From Bradyrhizobium sp. ORS 278 (lineage in GTDB: Bacteria > Pseudomonadota > Alphaproteobacteria > Rhizobiales > Xanthobacteraceae), in contig NC_009445.1 of assembly GCF_000026145.1 (NCBI RefSeq), positions 1,116,001-1,180,000 of the forward strand: a stretch of 64,000 nt of DNA, in the 5' to 3' direction. This document shows positions 1-7,807 of the stretch, piece by piece. The position numbers were made by a program, and so were the translations under genes. Position 1 is the stretch's first letter, and each line of letters opens with the position of its first letter. The notes below the pieces were generated by a model. The model searched no databases and was not told where the DNA came from. It saw only the letters and a list, made by a program, of their open reading frames with translations.

Positions 1-1
1 G

Positions 2-214
2 GGTCTCGACGCGGTAAACGAGCTGCTGCGGACGTTCGAGGTGCCCGTCGTGTTCATCACGGCCTATCCGGAGCGTTTCCTCACCGGCGAGCGGCCGGAG
101 CCGGCGTTCCTGATCTCCAAGCCGTTCCAGCCGGCGATGGTTTCCGCCGTGGCGAGTCAGGCGCTGTTCTTCCAGCGCAACTCGCGCAACCGGATGCCCA
201 AGCCGGCTGCCTGA
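2..214 (+). CDS. phyR: PhyR response regulator, C-terminal end (partial)
   Basis: The frame is open from the left edge and ends in TGA after 70 codons, so only the C-terminal part of the gene is in the window. The visible part reads as the end of a receiver domain: a hydrophobic strand ending in ITAYPERFLTG, then the conserved lysine in LISKPFQP, then the last helix and a short basic tail. This end is typical of PhyR, the alphaproteobacterial anti-anti-sigma factor, which has an N-terminal sigma-like domain and a C-terminal receiver. When phosphorylated, PhyR binds NepR and frees the sigma factor EcfG, switching on the general stress response. The sigma-like domain lies outside the window, so the identification rests on the tail; another receiver protein is possible but less likely. 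A strong hairpin follows the stop. Confidence 0.8.
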   Translation, partial: GLDAVNELLRTFEVPVVFITAYPERFLTGERPEPAFLISKPFQPAMVSAVASQALFFQRNSRNRMPKPAA

Positions 215-248
215 GCGGAATCGGATTTTTGGTTGTGAGATTTGTCTT

Positions 249-272
249 CGGCGCGCTCCTCGGAGTGCGCCG
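249..272 (+). terminator. Rho-independent terminator of phyR
   Basis: An 11-bp GC-rich stem (249-259 with 262-272, one G-T wobble, tight loop) is followed directly by TTTTGTTTTC. It lies 35 bases after the phyR stop. On the other strand the flank is not T-rich, so it probably acts only on the phyR transcript. Confidence 0.75.
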
Positions 273-307
273 TTTTGTTTTCCCGGCCTCCTGCGAGGAG
301 AGCGGGT

Positions 308-739
308 TCAACAGCCGCGGCAGATGCCGTTCAGTTTTGCGCGTAGTGCACTTGGATCGGGTGCGATATCCATGTTGATGGCCGATGCCGGTCTCGGCGC
401 GAACACCAGCGGGACGCTCAAAGTCAGATGATCGTCGCTCATATCTGGTGGGGGAGCCGGGAACGGCTGAGCCCGCTCGATCATCGTCAGCGCCTCCTTG
501 TCTAGCGCCCGGTCACCGGTGCTTTCCAGCAGAGCCGCGGAGATCAGCTGACCTGAGCGGTCGATGTGGAAGATGACCCTTGCGGTCCCGCCGGTGCCGC
601 TCGACTCCAGCGGATAATGTCGATGCGCCTTGAGCTGGACAGCCAGGCTCTTGATCCAACTGTCCTTGGGACTCTCGGCGAGAGCGGACCCGGCTAGGAT
701 GCAGCCTGCCAGAATTCCCGCTGATCGTAGGACGTTCAC
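308..739 (-). CDS. Small TonB C-terminal domain protein, exported
   Basis: The protein is 143 residues when started at the GTG at 739, which has GGGAGCGGCGAA just upstream; an ATG 31 codons earlier lacks such a site. It begins with a signal sequence rich in L, A and G that contains LAGC, a possible lipobox, and SALAES, a possible ordinary cleavage site. The remainder matches the TonB/TolA C-terminal domain: tyrosine-proline after the first helix, GTARVIFHIDRSG, then two strands and a proline-rich turn (FPAPPPDMS). There is no proline-rich periplasmic spacer and no transmembrane anchor of a true TonB. Proteins like this are common in Bradyrhizobium and no specific transport partner is known. 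It is convergent with phyR. Confidence 0.7.
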   Translation of the reverse strand: MNVLRSAGILAGCILAGSALAESPKDSWIKSLAVQLKAHRHYPLESSGTGGTARVIFHIDRSGQLISAALLESTGDRALDKEALTMIERAQPFPAPPPDMSDDHLTLSVPLVFAPRPASAINMDIAPDPSALRAKLNGICRGC

Positions 740-839
740 TTCGCCGCTCCCCACTCCGCCCCAGGCGTGCGGAACAAGGATATCACGGCAGGGGAACCGT
801 TTGGAGCCGAACTGTCGGGTGGCAGGGAGCACAAAAGAT

Positions 840-876
840 GCGGGGCACCGCCGGCATCACCACGGCGGTGCCCCGC
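840..876. other. Perfect 13-bp inverted repeat in a divergent intergenic region
   Basis: Bases 840-852 pair perfectly with 864-876 around an 11-base loop. It sits between the TonB-domain gene (leftward) and the secreted hypothetical (rightward), about 100 bases upstream of the former. No T-run follows on either strand, so it is not a standard terminator. The rest of 740-1072 contains no gene that I can support. Confidence 0.5.
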
Positions 877-1072
877 GTCGCCGGTCAATGGGGCAGGGGG
901 AATAACCGGCTGCCTTGATGACGCTCGACGCGAAAAGTCGTTCCCGTCCACCTCGACTTTTTTCACCGACGCCACATGTGTTGACACACGGTTAAGTGAT
1001 TTGCCCGTCCGAGAACCCCTTTCCGGCGACTTACGTTGACATGCGGTCGCCCGCTGGCGAGGGAGCAGTGAT

Positions 1073-1534
1073 ATGTCGCAGACTGGAAAGGTCGTAGTTT
1101 TGGGCACGCTCGCGGCATCCGCCATGCTGGTGGGTGCTATGCAATTCGCCTCCGGCCACGACCTTGCGTCGAATTTTCCAGCGGCACTCTCCGCCAGCGG
1201 CCAGTCCGGCGGTGCCTCGACCGATCAGGCGGTAGTCACATCGGATCACGTGAACCGGGCGGCGAAGTCCGATCGCGGGAGCGTCGTGGTGGATGGTGTC
1301 CCGACCCAGACCGTCTCGATCAAACTCGCCGCCTTTGCCGATACCACGTTCCTGCTGCGGCTGCCGCTGACGAGCCCGGCAGCCGCGTCGGGACGCGGGG
1401 TGCCGCAGGGCTCCCAGATCATCAGCACGCAAAACGAGCGCTCGATGGCCAAGCATCCGGTGGCCTGCGAGCCGTCCGTCTCGGTTCTGACCGAGATCGC
1501 GAAGCGGCTGCAACCGGGGCGATGCGTGACCTGA
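1073..1534 (+). CDS. Hypothetical exported protein
   Basis: This 153-residue protein begins with a signal sequence (about residues 1-28, hydrophobic core around LGTLAASAMLVGAM). The remainder has no domain I recognise. Residues about 75-125 are rich in A, S and T, and the C-terminus carries two cysteines (in VACEPSV and GRCVT) that could form a disulfide in the periplasm. The ATG follows GGGAGCAGTGAT, a good ribosome site. A short motif near the end, RSMAKHPVACEPSVS, resembles small secreted hypotheticals of Bradyrhizobium, but the function is unknown. It is convergent with the DUF1469 gene, with 20 bases between the stops. Confidence 0.6.
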   Translation: MSQTGKVVVLGTLAASAMLVGAMQFASGHDLASNFPAALSASGQSGGASTDQAVVTSDHVNRAAKSDRGSVVVDGVPTQTVSIKLAAFADTTFLLRLPLTSPAAASGRGVPQGSQIISTQNERSMAKHPVACEPSVSVLTEIAKRLQPGRCVT

Positions 1535-1554
1535 CAGCGGACGCGTTGCCCGCG

Positions 1555-1998
1555 CTATTCCGCCGGCTCTGCTTCCTCTGACATCTGCTGACGGGCGAGC
1601 AGCCCCAGAGCCAGCCCGCCGACCGCGAGAATGGGGATGAGACGTTTCACCCCGACCATCCGCACCACTTGCAATCCGCTGGCCAATAGCATCGGATCGG
1701 CAAGCAGCGACTGCGCCGCAGATCGTGCCGTCTCCGTGGCCCGCGGCGCATGCTTTGCGACCGAGCGCTTGCGGATCATGTAGCTGATCGCCGCAATCAG
1801 CGTCACCAGGAAGAAGATCGCCGCCCCGGTCAGGCACGCTGCAACCGGGCCGTAGTGCTGCAACACCGCGACAAACGCGGCGGCGCACAGGAAGCAGGTC
1901 GTCACGAACAACCCGATCGCCGCCGCCAGCGCAAGCGACGTCAGCCGGACCGTGTGACCCGTCGATTCCTTGACGTCCGCGATGATCCGCTGAAACAT
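1555..1998 (-). CDS. YqjE-like membrane protein (DUF1469 / phage holin family)
   Basis: This 147-residue protein has an amphipathic N-terminus and two strong membrane segments (about residues 20-45 and 52-75) joined by a short loop, then a basic cytoplasmic stretch (MIRKRSVAKHAPRA) and a weaker hydrophobic segment near residues 120-137. The pattern matches the DUF1469/YqjE 'putative holin-like' family, which are inner-membrane proteins, not phage holins. The neighbour upstream is a DUF883/YqjD-like protein, the same pairing as yqjD-yqjE in Escherichia coli, where the products are linked to stationary phase. The two genes are probably cotranscribed, though a 9-bp hairpin lies between them. Confidence 0.75.
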   Translation of the reverse strand: MFQRIIADVKESTGHTVRLTSLALAAAIGLFVTTCFLCAAAFVAVLQHYGPVAACLTGAAIFFLVTLIAAISYMIRKRSVAKHAPRATETARSAAQSLLADPMLLASGLQVVRMVGVKRLIPILAVGGLALGLLARQQMSEEAEPAE

Positions 1999-2036
1999 CT
2001 CTCTTCTCCGGCTCGTCGACTTACCCGAAATTCAAA

Positions 2037-2058
2037 TCGGCGCCGAAAGCGGCGCCGA
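2037..2058 (-). other. Intercistronic hairpin between the DUF883 and DUF1469 genes
   Basis: A perfect 9-bp stem (2037-2045 with 2050-2058) with a four-base loop lies between the two leftward genes. On the minus strand it is followed by TTTGAATTT, so it could be a weak terminator or an mRNA-stabilising hairpin that lowers expression of the downstream gene. Confidence 0.45.
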
Positions 2059-2092
2059 CACGTCATCATGCTTGAAGCGATCGAGACCGCGC

Positions 2093-2464
2093 TCAGCGCT
2101 TCCAGGACACGCCGAGCAGGAATCCCAGGCCGAGCGCGAGACCGACCGTCGCCAACGGGCGCTGCGAAATCACGTCTTCGAGCCGTTCCTCCAGCGAGCT
2201 TGCAGCGTCCTGGGCCGCGCCGAGCATGGCACTGCCGCGCTCGGACATGTCGTCAAAAGTCTGGTCGACATTCTCGCGGGCCTGGCGGTAACCGCTGCGC
2301 GCCTGCTTGCCGGCCTGACCGGCAAAGGCATTGAGGACGTCGGTGATCTGGTCGGTGAGAGCTGCGATATCGTTCTTCACGGCGTGGACATCCTTCTGCA
2401 GGCGTTCATAGTTGGCGCTGTCGGTGAGATCCTTCAGGGCGGTCTCACCATCGGTGGGTGGCAT
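2093..2464 (-). CDS. YqjD/ElaB-like DUF883 protein
   Basis: The 123-residue form starting MPPTDGET is preferred because ATG at 2464 follows CGGGAGCCCTCG; a TTG 13 codons upstream is the alternative. The protein is a long amphipathic helix (ALKDLTDSANYERLQKDV onwards) ending in a single glycine-zipper membrane anchor (VGLALGLGFLLGVSWKR). This is the DUF883 architecture of YqjD, ElaB and YgaM, C-tail-anchored inner-membrane proteins that bind ribosomes in stationary phase in E. coli. An exact EcfG promoter match lies 40 bases upstream of the start, so it is probably part of the general stress regulon. Confidence 0.8.
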   Translation of the reverse strand: MPPTDGETALKDLTDSANYERLQKDVHAVKNDIAALTDQITDVLNAFAGQAGKQARSGYRQARENVDQTFDDMSERGSAMLGAAQDAASSLEERLEDVISQRPLATVGLALGLGFLLGVSWKR

Positions 2465-2503
2465 CGAGGGCTCCCGGAGCAAGGTGATGTGCGTCTCCTG
2501 CAA

Positions 2504-2528
2504 AACGCGTCGTGGAGGCCGAAGTTCC
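2504..2528 (-). promoter_or_regulatory. EcfG (general stress sigma factor) promoter, exact match
   Basis: Read on the minus strand, GGAAC (2528-2524) is followed by 16 bases and CGTT (2507-2504). This matches the published consensus for EcfG promoters in Bradyrhizobium and Methylobacterium. It points at the DUF883 gene starting at 2464, leaving a short 5' leader. Confidence 0.7.
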
Positions 2529-2543
2529 TTGGGTGAAACCGAA

Positions 2544-3665
2544 TTAGTCCGCCGGCAGTTGCGGCGAAGTGTCCGGTAGCAGGTGCTCCTTCACGATCAG
2601 GCCGACGATCAGCAGCGGCGAGGCAAGGAAGGCGCCCATCGGTCCCCACAGCCATGTCCAGAAGGCGAGCGCGATGAACACGGCCAGCGCATTGAGCGCG
2701 AGTCTCCTGCCGATGATGGTCGGCGTCACGAAGTGACCCTCCATGAAGGTAATCACGGCGAATATGAGCGGCGCAGCCATGCCGCCGCTCAGGGTCGGGA
2801 ATGCAATCAGGCCGACGAGCACCAGCACCATGAACATCGCGATGGGGCCGATGATCGGAACAAAGTTCAGCGTCGCCGCCAACGCGCCGAGGCCGGCGGG
2901 ATTTGGCATGCCGGTGACCGCGCAGGCCAGTCCCGTCGCGACACCTACGCCGGTGTTGATCAGTGTGACGGTCATCAGGTAGTTGCCGAGATGCAGCTCG
3001 AGCTCGTTGAGAATACGCAGCGTCCGCAGCCGCGCCTCGTGATCGCCGAACGTCATGATCAGCGTCCGCCGCAGATCGCGCCAGCTGGCGATGAACAGGA
3101 CCAGCGTGGCGAAGAACAGCATGAATTCGGTGAAGGTCGGGGTGAGAAACTCGATCGTCGGTTGCACCCAGTCGAGCTTCGGAAGCTCGAGGGTGTTGGA
3201 AGCCTGAGCGCTGCCGCCGCCGATCGCCGTCTGCATCTCGTGCCAGAGCGCGAGCGGCTTGTCGAACACGTGCAGCTTGGCCTTGAGCTGCGCCGCGAGC
3301 TCCGGGAGCCGGTTGGTCCAGTCGAGCACCGGGGCCGAGATCAATCCGATGATGAAGGCGAGCCCGGCCGCAACGGCGATCACGATCAACACTGCCCCGA
3401 TGCCGCGAGGCACGCGATAACGCTCCAGCAGATTGGCGGCTGGGGACAGCATGGTGCCGACGACGAAAGCCATGACGATCGGAAGAAAGAAGCCTCTGGC
3501 GACGTAGAGCACGCTCGTCACGCAGATCACGGTGAGAATGACGAGCGCGATCGCGACGACCTCGGCCCGCTTGATGACCGGGGGGAGCTCCTGGTGGCTC
3601 TCATTCAGGGCCGAGCCGTCGTTGCCGCTCCCGAGCAGTCGCTCGGTGGGAAGTACACGCACCAT
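2544..3665 (-). CDS. AI-2E/PerM family transporter
   Basis: The chosen start at 3665 (MVRVLPTERL) follows GGGGGAAATCG; an upstream ATG at 3719 lacks a clear ribosome site. The 373-residue protein has the eight-helix layout of the AI-2E/PerM (UPF0118) family: two N-terminal membrane helices around residues 35-85 with VYVARGFFLPIVMAF between them, a soluble linker of about 90 residues, then a cluster of helices carrying GPIAMFMVLVLVGL and the family's FVTPTIIGRRLALNALAVF signature. Members export small molecules or exchange ions, and the substrate here cannot be told. It is divergent from the L,D-transpeptidase gene. A weak EcfG-like site (GGAAC-N16-GGTT) lies in the shared upstream region. Confidence 0.85.
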   Translation of the reverse strand: MVRVLPTERLLGSGNDGSALNESHQELPPVIKRAEVVAIALVILTVICVTSVLYVARGFFLPIVMAFVVGTMLSPAANLLERYRVPRGIGAVLIVIAVAAGLAFIIGLISAPVLDWTNRLPELAAQLKAKLHVFDKPLALWHEMQTAIGGGSAQASNTLELPKLDWVQPTIEFLTPTFTEFMLFFATLVLFIASWRDLRRTLIMTFGDHEARLRTLRILNELELHLGNYLMTVTLINTGVGVATGLACAVTGMPNPAGLGALAATLNFVPIIGPIAMFMVLVLVGLIAFPTLSGGMAAPLIFAVITFMEGHFVTPTIIGRRLALNALAVFIALAFWTWLWGPMGAFLASPLLIVGLIVKEHLLPDTSPQLPAD

Positions 3666-3792
3666 CGATTTCCCCCGACGGAGTTCTTTCCGCGCGGCTG
3701 ACGATCGACAACCAGGCAAGCTGCTTCGGGTTCCGTCGCGCGAACGTGAGGTTGGTCGCGCTTGACTTGTGCAGCGAGACCTCTCTCGAGCC

Positions 3793-3818
3793 GGAACTAC
3801 GTCGACCTATCTCGCGTT
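3793..3818 (+). promoter_or_regulatory. EcfG promoter, exact match, upstream of the L,D-transpeptidase
   Basis: GGAAC (3793-3797), 17 bases, then CGTT (3815-3818). Transcription would begin near 3827, which leaves a short leader before the preferred start at 3871. This puts the L,D-transpeptidase and DUF2865 pair under probable PhyR/EcfG control. Confidence 0.7.
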
Positions 3819-3870
3819 TGAGGTGGCAATCATGCATCGCACGGCGATGCTCATTCGACAGGGGCACCTC

Positions 3871-4605
3871 ATGACAAGGCTTGTTTCCCGCCAGCGCTGC
3901 CTGCAGCGCACGGCATCGATGATCGCGATTGCTGCCGCGCTCGTGCTGGGCCTCACTTCGGCTCGCGCGCAGAGCCTGGGCTACGCGCCGGTGGAGCAGC
4001 AGGCGTTTCCTCCGGATGAGACGACGGCGCCCCTCACCGGACAGGACGAGGACAGTCAGCTGCCGGATCGGCTGCGCCGCACGATCGTCAACCTCGATAC
4101 GCGCGAGGCGCCGGGCACCATCATCATCGATACCGGAAACACCTATCTGTACTACGTGCTCGGCGGCGGCCGCGCGCTGCGCTACGGCGTGGGCGTCGGG
4201 CGCGAGGGTTTCACCTGGTCGGGCGTGCAAAGCGTAACGCGCAAGGCGGAATGGCCCGACTGGCATCCGCCGGCGCAGATGATCGCGCGCCAGCCCTATC
4301 TTCCGCGCTTCATGGCCGGCGGCCCGGGCAATCCGCTCGGTGCCCGCGCGATGTATCTCGGCTCCAGCGAATACCGCATTCACGGCACCAATGATCCGAC
4401 CACGATCGGCAAGTTCGTCTCGTCCGGTTGCATTCGCCTGACCAACGAGGACGTGTCCGACTTGTTCAGCCGCGTGCAGGTCGGGACGAAGGTCGTGGTG
4501 CTGCCGAAATCCGCGTCCGTGCAGGCGCGCGCCGCCGCCTCGCGCGTGACATCGCTGCCGTCGGGCCGGCAGGCGATGTCGCTGCCGGTCGCGGCCGTCT
4601 ACTAA
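3871..4605 (+). CDS. L,D-transpeptidase (YkuD domain), exported
   Basis: Starting at the ATG at 3871 (after CAGGGGCACCTC) gives 244 residues with a standard signal peptide ending in SARAQS; ATGs further upstream would put up to 34 residues in front of it. The YkuD domain runs from about residue 65 to 210. Its catalytic motif is visible as YRIHGTNDP followed by SSGCIRLTNEDV, giving the histidine, cysteine and arginine of the active site. Such enzymes form 3-3 cross-links in peptidoglycan or attach proteins to it, in the periplasm. The DUF2865 gene follows after 15 bases and is probably in the same operon. The EcfG promoter upstream suggests cell-wall reinforcement under stress. Confidence 0.88.
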   Translation: MTRLVSRQRCLQRTASMIAIAAALVLGLTSARAQSLGYAPVEQQAFPPDETTAPLTGQDEDSQLPDRLRRTIVNLDTREAPGTIIIDTGNTYLYYVLGGGRALRYGVGVGREGFTWSGVQSVTRKAEWPDWHPPAQMIARQPYLPRFMAGGPGNPLGARAMYLGSSEYRIHGTNDPTTIGKFVSSGCIRLTNEDVSDLFSRVQVGTKVVVLPKSASVQARAAASRVTSLPSGRQAMSLPVAAVY

Positions 4606-4620
4606 GCTTGGAGTGATATC

Positions 4621-5286
4621 ATGACCAGCCGACGGGCCCTCACAGCCATCGCCGTGGCGACCATCACTGCCGCCGGCGCCCTGGGCGGGCCAAGCGGCGC
4701 CCGTGCGCAGGACTTCTTCTCGGCGCTGTTCGGCGGCTTCAATGCGCCGCAGCGGCCAGCGCCGCAGCCTTACATCCGCATGCCGTTCGCCGACGAGGCG
4801 GCGCCGGCCCCGCGGCCTGCCCCGCGCGGCGATGTCACTTACCGCGGCGGCAGCAGCAGCGTCGCCTGGTGCGTGCGCACCTGTGACGGACGCTACTTCC
4901 CGCTCGGTGCCACCGGCGACCAGAGCAAGGAAGCGACGTGCAATAGCTTCTGTCCGGCGTCCAAGACCGAGGTCGTCTACGGCAGCTCGATCGACAATGC
5001 CGAGACCGAGGGCGGCAAGTCGTATTCCGCGTTGCCCAATGCGTTCAAGTATCGCACTGAAATCGTCGACAACTGCAGCTGCAACGGCAAGGACCATTTC
5101 GGCCTTGCCAAGGTATCGATCGACAACGACCCGACCTTGCGCAAGGGCGACGTCGTCGCCAGCGATGACGGCCTGAAGGTCGCCAACCGCAGTGCCGGGC
5201 GCAAGAGCGCCGAGCTCAACTTCTCGCCGGCCCCCGCCGCGCTGCGCGCGAAGTATGAGCGCGCGCCGGTGGTGGCGTCGGAATGA
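4621..5286 (+). CDS. DUF2865 exported protein
   Basis: The 221-residue product has a signal peptide ending at ARAQD, a proline-rich linker (about residues 40-65) and the cysteine-rich DUF2865 domain. That domain shows WCVRTCDGRYFPLG, CNSFCPASKTEVVYG and the late pair in NCSCNGKD, consistent with disulfide bonding in the periplasm. The family is restricted to alphaproteobacteria and has no known biochemical role. A good ribosome site (GGAGTGATATC) precedes the ATG. It follows the L,D-transpeptidase in the same direction, suggesting an envelope role. It is convergent with the chemoreceptor gene, with only 13 bases between the stops. Confidence 0.85.
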   Translation: MTSRRALTAIAVATITAAGALGGPSGARAQDFFSALFGGFNAPQRPAPQPYIRMPFADEAAPAPRPAPRGDVTYRGGSSSVAWCVRTCDGRYFPLGATGDQSKEATCNSFCPASKTEVVYGSSIDNAETEGGKSYSALPNAFKYRTEIVDNCSCNGKDHFGLAKVSIDNDPTLRKGDVVASDDGLKVANRSAGRKSAELNFSPAPAALRAKYERAPVVASE

Positions 5287-5299
5287 TCCTGCGCAGCGC

Positions 5300-7393
5300 T
5301 CAGGCCGCGCGGATCTTGCCGAGGAAATCCGTGACCTGATGACCGAGGCTCCTGCTCTGGTTCTCCAGCGTCTCTGAGGCATTGCGTACGTTCTCGGCCG
5401 CCGCCGCTGCCGCATCCGCATCGGACTTCACGCCGGTGATGTTGTCGGACACGTTCTTGGTGCCGTCGGCGGCGAACTGGGTGCTGCGTGAAATCTCCTG
5501 CGTGGCCGCGCCTTGCTCCTGCACGGCGGCTGCGATGGCCGTGGCGACCTCGTTGACCTCGCCGATGATGCCTCCGATGCGTTGGATCGCGTCGATCGCG
5601 TCATTGGCGACGCGCTGGATGTCGGCGATCTGCTCGGAGATCTCCTCGGTCGCCTTCGCGGTCTGGCTCGCCAGCGTCTTCACCTCCGACGCGACCACCG
5701 CGAAGCCCTTGCCAGCCTCGCCGGCGCGGGCCGCCTCGATGGTCGCGTTGAGCGCCAGCAGATTGGTTTGCGAGGCGATGCTGTTGATCAGCCCCACAAC
5801 CTCGCCGATCCGGTTGGCCGATTGCGACAGGCCTTGCACGGTGCCGTCGGTCATGCGCGCCTGCTCCACGGCGCGGCTCGCGATCCCCGCGGCATGCGAG
5901 GCCTGCTTGGAGATGTCGGCGATCGAGGCGTTCAGCTCCTCCGCGGCGGAGGCCACCGTCTGCACGCTCATCGAGGCATCGTTGGACGCTTTCGAAGCCT
6001 CCTCGGCGCGCGCATTGGTCTGCCGGGAGACGTTGGTCAGCCCCGCCGACGTGGCTTGCATGTCGGTCGAGGCGCGGCCGAGTTGCTCCAGCGAGTCGCG
6101 CACCAGTCCTTCGAACTCGGCGACATAGGCCTCGATCGCGCGCTGCCGCGCCGCCGTCGCCGCGTTGCGCTCGCGCTCCTGGGCCTCGATTGCGAGCTTG
6201 TCCTGGGCCTGTTGCTTGAACGTTTCGAGGGCGTTGGCGAGCGCGCCGATCTCGTCCTGGCGCTGTGTATAGCCGGTATCGACGGCCAGGTCTCCGCCGG
6301 CGACGGCAAGCATCGCGTCGCGCATCCGATGCAGCGGCCGGATCACCCGGCCGCTCACCGCCGCCATCGCGGCGCCGCCCAGGACGACGGCGGCGAGCAG
6401 CAGCACGAGCTGGAGGATGAGCGACTCCGTCGCCTTACGCTGCTGTGCGCTCGAATGATCCTTGGCAGCATCGAGCGCCGCCTCGGCGAGCGCAACCGCG
6501 CTCGTCATCTTGTTCACCGAGAACGGGCTCCACTGATAAGCGGTCATCTCGGGCTTCTCGCCCTTCTGCAGCGCTGCGATCAACCGTTCGCGCAGGCCGG
6601 CATATTCCGGCGTGAAATAAGCCTTGTCCGTGCCCGCCATCGCCGCGGACAGCGCGGGCGGCATCTCCATGCCGGAGGTGGCGAGCTGCACGGCCTTCCA
6701 GGCGGTTTCAATGCCACCGACAAACTTGTTGTAGGCGAGCACCGATTCCGGGGACACCTTGCCTGCCGTCAGTCCGTTGCTGATGACGAGTGACGCTTCG
6801 CCCGCGGTGTTGCGCATCAGCCAAGCCATCTGCTTGACCATCAGCAACTGATCGACCGTCGCGCTCTGGTGATTGACGCTGGCCGCTATATTGCCGGAGA
6901 TCTTGTCGAGCAGCGCCAGCAGCGCGTCGAAAGTCTCGCTATATTCCTTCGGCAGGCCGGTCCGGCGAGCCGCCTTCGGCTTGACGATCTCGGTCCAGAA
7001 CTCGCTGTGCTCGGCGGTGATGATCTTGTTGAGCCGGTCGAGATCGGCGATCAGCGTCGGAGCCTGGGCGAACTCGATGTCCCTCAGCATCTCGAGCGCG
7101 CGATTGAGCGCCGGCACGTAGATGTCGCGCGCTCCGCGCACGAATTTCTCGGTATCCGCATCCATCAGCTGGTCCGCATTCAGCACCCGGATCGTGGTCG
7201 AGCGGTCGCTGCGCATGCTGTTCATCGCCTTGAACACCACGCCCGACACCTCCGCGACCCGCGCGATGCGCTGGGCGGATTGCAGTCTGCTCCAGGAGCT
7301 CCAGGCGTTCAGCGAAAAGAGGGCGATCACGGCCAGGGCAGCCGTGACGATCACGGTCTTCAGCAGCGAGGAGATGGTTAGGCGGTTCAGCAT
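5300..7393 (-). CDS. Methyl-accepting chemotaxis protein with helical periplasmic sensor
   Basis: This 697-residue receptor has a first membrane segment at about residues 10-30, a long mostly helical periplasmic region to about 320, a second membrane segment at about 322-345, a HAMP domain at about 349-402 and a cytoplasmic signalling domain. The hairpin tip is clear around residue 550 ([19 protein letters not shown]), the region that contacts CheA and CheW. The sensor is not a Cache domain; its early helix with SMRSDRST recalls nitrate-sensing (NIT) or four-helix-bundle sensors, but the ligand is unknown. There is no C-terminal CheR-binding pentapeptide. It stands alone, without che genes, as is usual for Bradyrhizobium receptors. 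Confidence 0.88.
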   Translation of the reverse strand: MLNRLTISSLLKTVIVTAALAVIALFSLNAWSSWSRLQSAQRIARVAEVSGVVFKAMNSMRSDRSTTIRVLNADQLMDADTEKFVRGARDIYVPALNRALEMLRDIEFAQAPTLIADLDRLNKIITAEHSEFWTEIVKPKAARRTGLPKEYSETFDALLALLDKISGNIAASVNHQSATVDQLLMVKQMAWLMRNTAGEASLVISNGLTAGKVSPESVLAYNKFVGGIETAWKAVQLATSGMEMPPALSAAMAGTDKAYFTPEYAGLRERLIAALQKGEKPEMTAYQWSPFSVNKMTSAVALAEAALDAAKDHSSAQQRKATESLILQLVLLLAAVVLGGAAMAAVSGRVIRPLHRMRDAMLAVAGGDLAVDTGYTQRQDEIGALANALETFKQQAQDKLAIEAQERERNAATAARQRAIEAYVAEFEGLVRDSLEQLGRASTDMQATSAGLTNVSRQTNARAEEASKASNDASMSVQTVASAAEELNASIADISKQASHAAGIASRAVEQARMTDGTVQGLSQSANRIGEVVGLINSIASQTNLLALNATIEAARAGEAGKGFAVVASEVKTLASQTAKATEEISEQIADIQRVANDAIDAIQRIGGIIGEVNEVATAIAAAVQEQGAATQEISRSTQFAADGTKNVSDNITGVKSDADAAAAAAENVRNASETLENQSRSLGHQVTDFLGKIRAA

Positions 7394-7514
7394 TGGTCGT
7401 CTCTTGAATCTTTGAAAGCGCAGGAATTTTCCGGCCTATGGGTAAAGATTCGTGCGTTCCATTTCTCGGTAGAACTACGGACGGTCCCGCAGTCCTTTCG
7501 GAGGTTCCGATTGC

Positions 7515-7539
7515 GGAACCAACCCTCGTCGAGCGGGTT
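7515..7539 (+). promoter_or_regulatory. Possible EcfG promoter, one mismatch
   Basis: GGAAC (7515-7519), 16 bases, then GGTT (7536-7539) in place of CGTT. It points at the 51-residue membrane protein gene starting at 7587. Plausible because such small membrane proteins are often stress-induced, but the mismatch makes it tentative. Confidence 0.35.
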
Positions 7540-7586
7540 AGGTCGCCAACGCCAGCGCAGTCCACGCGTCGCAAGAGGGGTCCTCC

Positions 7587-7742
7587 ATGATCGTCAGTGC
7601 TCTCGTCACCTTCCTCGTCGTCATTCTCATTCTCTATCTCATCAACCTCCTGCCGCTCGACGGCCGGGCCAAGCAGATCTGCCGCGTCATCGTCATCGTG
7701 CTCGGCGTGATCTCGCTGCTGAAATACATCGCCGTCATCTGA
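7587..7742 (+). CDS. Small membrane protein, Thivi_2564 family-like (51 residues)
   Basis: The frame runs from ATG at 7587, after GAGGGGTCCTCC, to TGA at 7740-7742. The product is almost entirely two hydrophobic helices (residues 3-20 and about 32-50) joined by a short polar turn, LLPLDGRAKQ. A short helix, a conserved proline-x-aspartate-glycine turn and a second helix match the small Thivi_2564 family of bacterial membrane proteins, whose function is unknown. A strong terminator follows within 35 bases, which supports a real transcription unit. The gene is divergent from the chemoreceptor gene and convergent with malate synthase. Confidence 0.65.
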   Translation: MIVSALVTFLVVILILYLINLLPLDGRAKQICRVIVIVLGVISLLKYIAVI

Positions 7743-7775
7743 AAAGGTTTCATGATACCTTTATTCGCTCTAAAA

Positions 7776-7800
7776 AAGCCCCGGCGGTCGGCCGGGGCTT
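7776..7800. terminator. Bidirectional terminator between the small membrane protein gene and glcB
   Basis: A perfect 10-bp stem (7776-7785 with 7791-7800, five-base loop) has an A-run before it and TTTT at its end, so it can stop both the rightward small gene and leftward glcB. glcB ends at 7808, only 8 bases away. Confidence 0.85.
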
Positions 7801-7807
7801 TTCGTCG

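Noticed and set aside
771..800. Two GGAAC sequences near 771 and 793 upstream of the secreted hypothetical gene
   Set aside because: Neither has CGTT at a spacing of 16-17 bases.
1555..1998. Phage holin as evidence of a prophage
   Set aside because: The DUF1469 family is a chromosomal membrane protein; its DUF883 neighbour matches the yqjDE arrangement and no other phage gene is present.
2583..3701. Long rightward open frame antisense to the AI-2E transporter gene
   Set aside because: It is rich in arginine, aspartate and histidine with no domain, and its length follows from the high GC content opposite a real gene.
3601..5421. 606-codon leftward open frame across the L,D-transpeptidase and DUF2865 genes
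   Set aside because: It is antisense to two genes with signal peptides and clear motifs, and has arginine-rich, low-complexity composition.
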